From: DASTDH01 sp041167675
GTDB lineage: Bacteria > Verrucomicrobiota > Verrucomicrobiia > Chthoniobacterales > JAFAMB01
Assembly: GCA_041167675.1 (NCBI GenBank)
Contig: JBEEIB010000021.1
Coordinates: 1-17,407 of the forward strand
Direction: 5' to 3'
Length of the DNA: 17,407 nt
Numbering within the stretch: the stretch's first letter is position 1; each line of letters starts with the position of its first letter. The notes under the pieces are model-generated. The model saw only the letters and a program-made list of their open reading frames with translations, did no database searches and was not told the origin of the DNA. Positions 13,910 through 17,407 of this stretch are shown here, in pieces. The position numbers and the translations under genes were made by a program.

Positions 13910-14848
13910 TCATAGATTGATCAAGGGTTTGCCGAAAACCTTTGGTAAGATGTCGTCCAAATAGAAATGAAGTTGCCCGACGACTCCGACGTTGTTTCCG
14001 GTATGAGAGTTAATTGGGATAATAGCTTCGACCCCGAGCTGAAAATATTGTCCGGACCAAATGATTCCTGGATTTACCGTTCCAGTAGTCGGACCGGACA
14101 CTCGGTTAAGCGGTGTTTGCATCGCAAACTCAACGAGCGGAATGAGACGCTTGAAAGGCGCACATAGACCGATGTCTTTTACATGTTCCTCCAAGTAAAT
14201 TAAACTGTACTCAACCGCGACACCCCATCCAAGGTTGTTAGGTACTCGTCCGCCTTCGACACTTGAGCGGGTTGGGAACGATACGCCAAGCTGCCCAGTG
14301 AGAGCGAGCGGCCGGAGCGCCCAGACCGAGTCCGGCAGGTCGCCGAGACCTTTGCCGAAAAACAAGCCAGGCGTAATTGTGCTAAACCGGTCAGTGCCAA
14401 TTGACGCCCTCCCCGTACCGCCAATTTCTGCATTGACGCCGACCGACACGATCGTTTCGTGTTCCGCACTGACCAAGAGCTGATATTTGCCGCCGACTTC
14501 AACATTGTGAAATCCAGTTTGAAGACGCGAACCGGATGATTTTTGCAGTAGGTATCCATCGGCAATTTCAATCCCAAAGTTCGGAGTGAGCTTGAGGGCG
14601 ATGTCTGCCGAGAAATCAAACGTTTTAGCCGGCGGGGCGCCCGGTTGCCGGATCGCCTGAAAAGTCGGAAGGGACAACTCGTCGGCAACGAAAGGATCGT
14701 CGGTTGAAATCGTGGCAGGAAAAAAGCGTTCGCCGGCAAAGCCGTGAGCATCCGCCCAGTTTGGTGTTGCGACGAGCGCATACATCCCCAGAGGGATGTA
14801 AAATGTAGTCAAGAAAGCATTTTTGAAATTCAATTTGAAAAAATGCAT
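13910..14848 (-). CDS. Outer-membrane beta-barrel-like protein linked to CopC/CopD
   Basis: A 312-residue secreted protein. A long signal peptide is followed by a probable cleavage after WADA (A34), leaving a mature N-terminus HGFAGERFFPATIST. The remainder shows alternating hydrophobic/polar strands with glycine turns (VEVGGKYQLLVSAEHETIVSVGVNAEI split over two strands, LTGQLGVSFPT, LGWGVAVEYSLIYL, FQLGVEAIIPIN, VGVVGQLHFYLDDI). This resembles transporter-like barrels of the phenol MetA-degradation type. No enzyme motif is seen. Its stop lies 3 bp before copC, so a role in copper passage or sensing at the outer membrane is suggested by context only. ATG 14848 has no strong ribosome-binding site. 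Confidence 0.7.
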   Translation of the reverse strand: MHFFKLNFKNAFLTTFYIPLGMYALVATPNWADAHGFAGERFFPATISTDDPFVADELSLPTFQAIRQPGAPPAKTFDFSADIALKLTPNFGIEIADGYLLQKSSGSRLQTGFHNVEVGGKYQLLVSAEHETIVSVGVNAEIGGTGRASIGTDRFSTITPGLFFGKGLGDLPDSVWALRPLALTGQLGVSFPTRSSVEGGRVPNNLGWGVAVEYSLIYLEEHVKDIGLCAPFKRLIPLVEFAMQTPLNRVSGPTTGTVNPGIIWSGQYFQLGVEAIIPINSHTGNNVGVVGQLHFYLDDILPKVFGKPLINL

Positions 14849-15004
14849 GGTTGAGGCGCCTAATGGCTACCCCATGGTTAGAGAACGGGGTTGACGCAGT
14901 AGTGCTGAAACAGTTTTGCCCAGGCTTTTCGCGCGTAGTCCTGCCGGCAACGGTTCGCGCAAGCCGACAAAAGATCGCGAGAACTTCTTCCCGCTGTTCT
15001 TAGC

Positions 15005-15382
15005 TCACCCGATTCGCGGAGGTGGAATTAGTGGCTCGAGCGTAATGCTCTCGAGATCGCGATCATATCGTCGGTATTCGCGCCAGCTGAAATAGCGCAC
15101 CACCTCGAAGAGGAAACTTCGAATGATAAAGTCTTTTTTGAGTTCCAACTGTAACCCGGGCGCTTTTTTCTCTTCCTGTTTGCGCCCATCTCGCACCGCG
15201 CAGCAAAGCGCACACGGATGCTTCCCATCAAAAGTCCTGGAGATCGCAGTAGAAACATTTCCATCCTCGGTATAGGCAACAATCATTCCCATCCAAGCGC
15301 CGGTTTGAAGAATTGCCCAATGCCCGCCAGCGAGAAGGAATAACGCGAGAAAGGCAACCGCTATGGCAAGGCGTCCGCGCAC
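15005..15382 (-). CDS. Small membrane-anchored protein with HPCALCC motif, function unknown
   Basis: A 125-residue protein that I can describe but not name. An N-terminal hydrophobic segment (about 5-37) could be a signal anchor. Then comes ISRTFDGKHPCALCCAV, with H55, C57, C60 and C61 forming a compact potential metal site, a Lys/Glu-rich linker (RKQEEKKAPG) and a C-terminal half rich in charged and aromatic residues ending in proline. The start is GTG 15382; no ATG is suitably placed. It lies 156 bp upstream of the barrel-like/copC/copD genes on the same strand and may be the first gene of that cluster. DUF2946-like small copper-cluster proteins are a possible comparison, not an assignment. 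Confidence 0.6.
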   Translation of the reverse strand: MRGRLAIAVAFLALFLLAGGHWAILQTGAWMGMIVAYTEDGNVSTAISRTFDGKHPCALCCAVRDGRKQEEKKAPGLQLELKKDFIIRSFLFEVVRYFSWREYRRYDRDLESITLEPLIPPPRIG

Positions 15383-15443
15383 AATCGTAAAGACTGCCTG
15401 GAAAAATCAATCGAGCAAGTCAAATACTGACCGGCTGGGAATC

Positions 15444-15465
15444 TTAACCACGAATGGACGCGAAT
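15444..15465. repeat. Short interspersed repeat remnant (ACGAATGGACGCGAAT)
   Basis: The motif AACCACGAATGGACGCGAAT resembles an intergenic repeat seen in various environmental genomes, in which CGAAT recurs every 10 bp. Here two CGAAT units are present (15451 and 15461). A single degenerate copy, so it is tentative. Confidence 0.3.
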
Positions 15466-15546
15466 CAGCTAAGCGGCGTAGGGCATTTTCTAGCAAAAGA
15501 TTGATTGTCTCGCGGCTACCTGTTTGTGAGATTGCGGTCTACCAAA

Positions 15547-15948
15547 ATGGATGAGGACCGTTTACCAAAGACTGCCGATTATCAGAACGAGCCGGTGCGA
15601 TATCCGGCGCTCGAAAGGCTGGATGTCATGGCCGAAGCCTCCACCATTGAGCAACAGTATCGGAACATCGTGCTGAATCAGGTAAATAATCATTGCCTGC
15701 GACTCGCAGTCATACAGGGCGAGTATCCGTGGCACTATCACCCGCATTCGGATGAACTATTTCTGATCGTGGAGGGATCTTTGTTTATCGATCTCGCCGA
15801 CGGTTGCGAAATGCGACTAGGGCCGTGGCAGAGTGTCACTATACCGGCAAACACAGTTCATCGAACTCGTGCCGTAACGCGCACGGTCAATCTCTGCTTC
15901 GAAGAACTGGCAGCTGAAACGGTTTTTTTGGAGACGCCCCCGCGATGA
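15547..15948 (+). CDS. Cupin-domain protein
   Basis: A 133-residue single-domain cupin. Motif 1 supplies H63, H65 and E70 (WHYHPHSDELFLIVEG), and motif 2 supplies H105 (TIPANTVHRT), making a complete 3-His/1-Glu metal site. The substrate cannot be told; such small cupins serve as dioxygenases, isomerases or binding proteins. ATG 15547 is preferred to the TTG at 15505, which would add a non-conserved basic segment. The stop overlaps the start of the next gene as ATGA, so the two proteins are translationally coupled and probably act together. Confidence 0.85.
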   Translation: MDEDRLPKTADYQNEPVRYPALERLDVMAEASTIEQQYRNIVLNQVNNHCLRLAVIQGEYPWHYHPHSDELFLIVEGSLFIDLADGCEMRLGPWQSVTIPANTVHRTRAVTRTVNLCFEELAAETVFLETPPR

Positions 15949-16958
15949 ATATTCCGCTTTCGGTGTTGGACTTATCGCCAATCTCGGCCGGACAAGGTGA
16001 AGCGCAGGCCGTTCGCGATACGGTCGAACTCGCGCAGTTCGCCGAGCGCCTTGGCTACTACCGGTTTTGGGTCGCTGAGCATCATAATATTCCGAGCGTT
16101 GCGAGTACCGCTCCGGAAATCATGATCGGACAGATTGCTGCACGGACTTCGCGAATTCGAGTCGGTTCCGGCGGTATCATGCTTCCCAACCACGCTCCGC
16201 TCCGAGTGGCGGAAACGTTTCATGTTTTGGAGGCGCTCTATCCAAAGCGCGTCGATCTAGGGATCGGTCGCGCGCCGGGCACCGATCAGCTAACCGCGCT
16301 GGCATTGCGCCGGAGCAAAGAGAGACTCGGAGCAGCGGATTTTCCGGCGCAGCTCTCTGAACTTATCGGCCTGAGCAGCGGACAATTACCGGAGAGCCAT
16401 CCCTTCGCCGGCATTCGCGTCATTCCGTCGGATGTCCCGTTGCCACCTATTTGGGTGCTTGGGTCGACCGAAGATGGCGCGGCGATCGCCGCGGATTTCG
16501 GGCTCGGATTCGCTTTCGCGCATCATATTAATCCCAGTGGAGCGCTGCTGGCGCTCGATGTTTATCGATCGAGCTTTCGGGCATCACGGTGGCTTGACCG
16601 ACCACGCACGATTCTCACCGCCCAGGCAATTTGCGCTGAAACCGATGAGGAGGCAGAACGCCTTGCATCCACCTTCGAATTGGCCTGGATCCGATTGCGG
16701 AGCGGACGACCAGCCCCACTCTCGCCACCGGATGAAGCATCCGTTTACCAATACTCGACCGGTGAGCGCGAAATGTTGAAGTATGCGCGTCTTCACTATT
16801 TGGCCGGCGGGCCCGCGGCCCTACGAGAAAAATTGCTGGAACATGTGAATCGCGCTGGCGCCGACGAACTCATGATCATCACCACCATTTACGGACACGC
16901 CCAGCGAAAGCGTTCCTACGAATTGATAGCCAAGACCTGGGCGCTACAGATCGCCTGA
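15945..16958 (+). CDS. LLM-class flavin-dependent oxidoreductase (luciferase-like)
   Basis: A 337-residue bacterial-luciferase-like monooxygenase with a TIM-barrel fold that uses reduced FMN or F420. Family hallmarks are FWVAEHHNIPSVASTAPE (41-58), TSRIRVGSGGIMLPNHAPL (69-86), ETFHVLEALYPKRVDLGIG (90-108), RAPGTD and later PPIWVLGS and GLGFAFAHH, which match the YhbW/MsnO8 subgroup of single-component-like members. The physiological substrate of this group is unknown. Its ATG overlaps the cupin stop by 4 bp. No clear terminator follows; a 5-bp AAGGA/TCCTT hairpin at about 16974-16990 is the only candidate. Confidence 0.92.
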   Translation: MNIPLSVLDLSPISAGQGEAQAVRDTVELAQFAERLGYYRFWVAEHHNIPSVASTAPEIMIGQIAARTSRIRVGSGGIMLPNHAPLRVAETFHVLEALYPKRVDLGIGRAPGTDQLTALALRRSKERLGAADFPAQLSELIGLSSGQLPESHPFAGIRVIPSDVPLPPIWVLGSTEDGAAIAADFGLGFAFAHHINPSGALLALDVYRSSFRASRWLDRPRTILTAQAICAETDEEAERLASTFELAWIRLRSGRPAPLSPPDEASVYQYSTGEREMLKYARLHYLAGGPAALREKLLEHVNRAGADELMIITTIYGHAQRKRSYELIAKTWALQIA

Positions 16959-17049
16959 CTGCAGCAGATCTGACAAGGATCCAGAGTCCTTCGACCATCC
17001 TGACCAACAGAACAGCTGGGGACACACAGGGAGTGAACAATTTTCTAAA

Positions 17050-17123
<74 letters not shown>

Positions 17124-17149
17124 TCGCGTGAGCATGTTGCACGGAGCAT

Positions 17150-17233
17150 TCACAAATAGATCAGTCCGAGATTGTGGAAGTACTTGTAAACAGTGGAATC
17201 GTCAGGTGCTTTCCAAGGGCGTTGGCTCCGCCC
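17150..17233 (-). pseudogene. C-terminal fragment of group II intron reverse transcriptase (minus strand)
   Basis: The last ~27 codons of a group II intron-encoded protein, reading GRSQRPWKAPDDSTVYKYF then HNLGLIYL and a TGA at 17152-17150. The 'RSQRP...Y..L..LGL..L-stop' ending is typical of this RT family and lies, as expected, 26 bp before domain V. Upstream (to the right) the frame loses similarity and hits a stop at 17267-17269, so the rest of the gene is missing or displaced. Confidence 0.65.
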
Positions 17234-17255
17234 TGTCCAAGAGGAAGACGAGCAA

Positions 17256-17407
17256 GGAAACAAACGTTACGCCGATGACTTCGTGGTGCTGGCACGCTAC
17301 CTCAGTCCACCCATCGAAACGTTTATCACCGAGAAGCTCGAAAACTGGCTGGGACTCAAAATCAATCGACAGAAAACTCGGATTGTAAAACTCCGAAAGA
17401 ATGAAGA
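17256..17407 (+). pseudogene. Internal fragment of group II intron reverse transcriptase (plus strand)
   Basis: The frame through TAC 17268 reads YADDFVVLARYLSPPIETFI and continues with KLENWLGLKINRQKTR to the window end. The YADD catalytic box of the RT palm and the 'LGL.IN..KTR' motif after it are diagnostic of group II intron proteins. The frame upstream reaches a stop at 17187-17189 without a start codon or any of the N-terminal RT blocks, so the fragment is 5'-truncated. It is on the strand opposite to the RT C-terminus and domain V immediately to its left. It runs off the right edge. Confidence 0.85.

Noticed and set aside
17190..17407. Intact reverse transcriptase gene on the plus strand
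   Set aside because: No start codon, no N-terminal RT blocks, and the adjacent upstream sequence is the opposite-strand end of an intron.

Overview
The window is a mid-GC bacterial chromosome segment. It most resembles the Verrucomicrobiota (soil Spartobacteria/Chthoniobacterales type), judging from the protein style, the sparse Shine-Dalgarno use and the GGTAGC-bounded palindromic intergenic elements. That placement is inference and was not tested against any database.

The main content is a nine-gene minus-strand run, 11243 down to 1960, with a divergent SorC-type regulator at 11558-12571. In transcription order it encodes a periplasmic sugar/polyol-binding protein, two ABC permeases, two ABC ATPases, a zinc alcohol dehydrogenase of the erythritol/L-threitol type, an RpiB-family isomerase, DhaK and DhaL. 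A clear intrinsic terminator lies at 1893-1919. The simplest reading is a tetritol (erythritol or threitol) utilisation operon: uptake, oxidation to erythrulose, phosphorylation by a split DhaK/DhaL kinase, then RpiB-type isomerisation to erythrose 4-phosphate. The divergent promoter region carries two direct repeats 20 bp apart, one of them inside a perfect palindrome, and these are candidate operators. Hairpins or repeats occupy several operon spacers: after the binding protein, between the permeases, before the dehydrogenase, before the isomerase and before dhaL.

Left of the operon are the C-terminal part of an alpha/beta hydrolase (1-636, cut by the window edge) and, tail-to-tail with it, a DUF4239/bestrophin-like membrane protein. 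Between that gene and the operon lies about 575 bp without a gene, filled mostly by a nested inverted-repeat element (1578-1869).

Right of the regulator is a minus-strand copper-type cluster. It runs from a small membrane protein with an HPCALCC motif, through an outer-membrane beta-barrel-like protein with a predicted mature N-terminal His, to CopC (also mature N-terminal His) and CopD. A plus-strand pair follows, a cupin and a luciferase-like flavin oxidoreductase, overlapping by ATGA. The window ends in a scrambled group II intron. Its 3' end (RT C-terminus, domain V, domain VI) is on the minus strand and abuts an internal RT fragment with YADD on the plus strand, which points to an inversion inside intron sequence.
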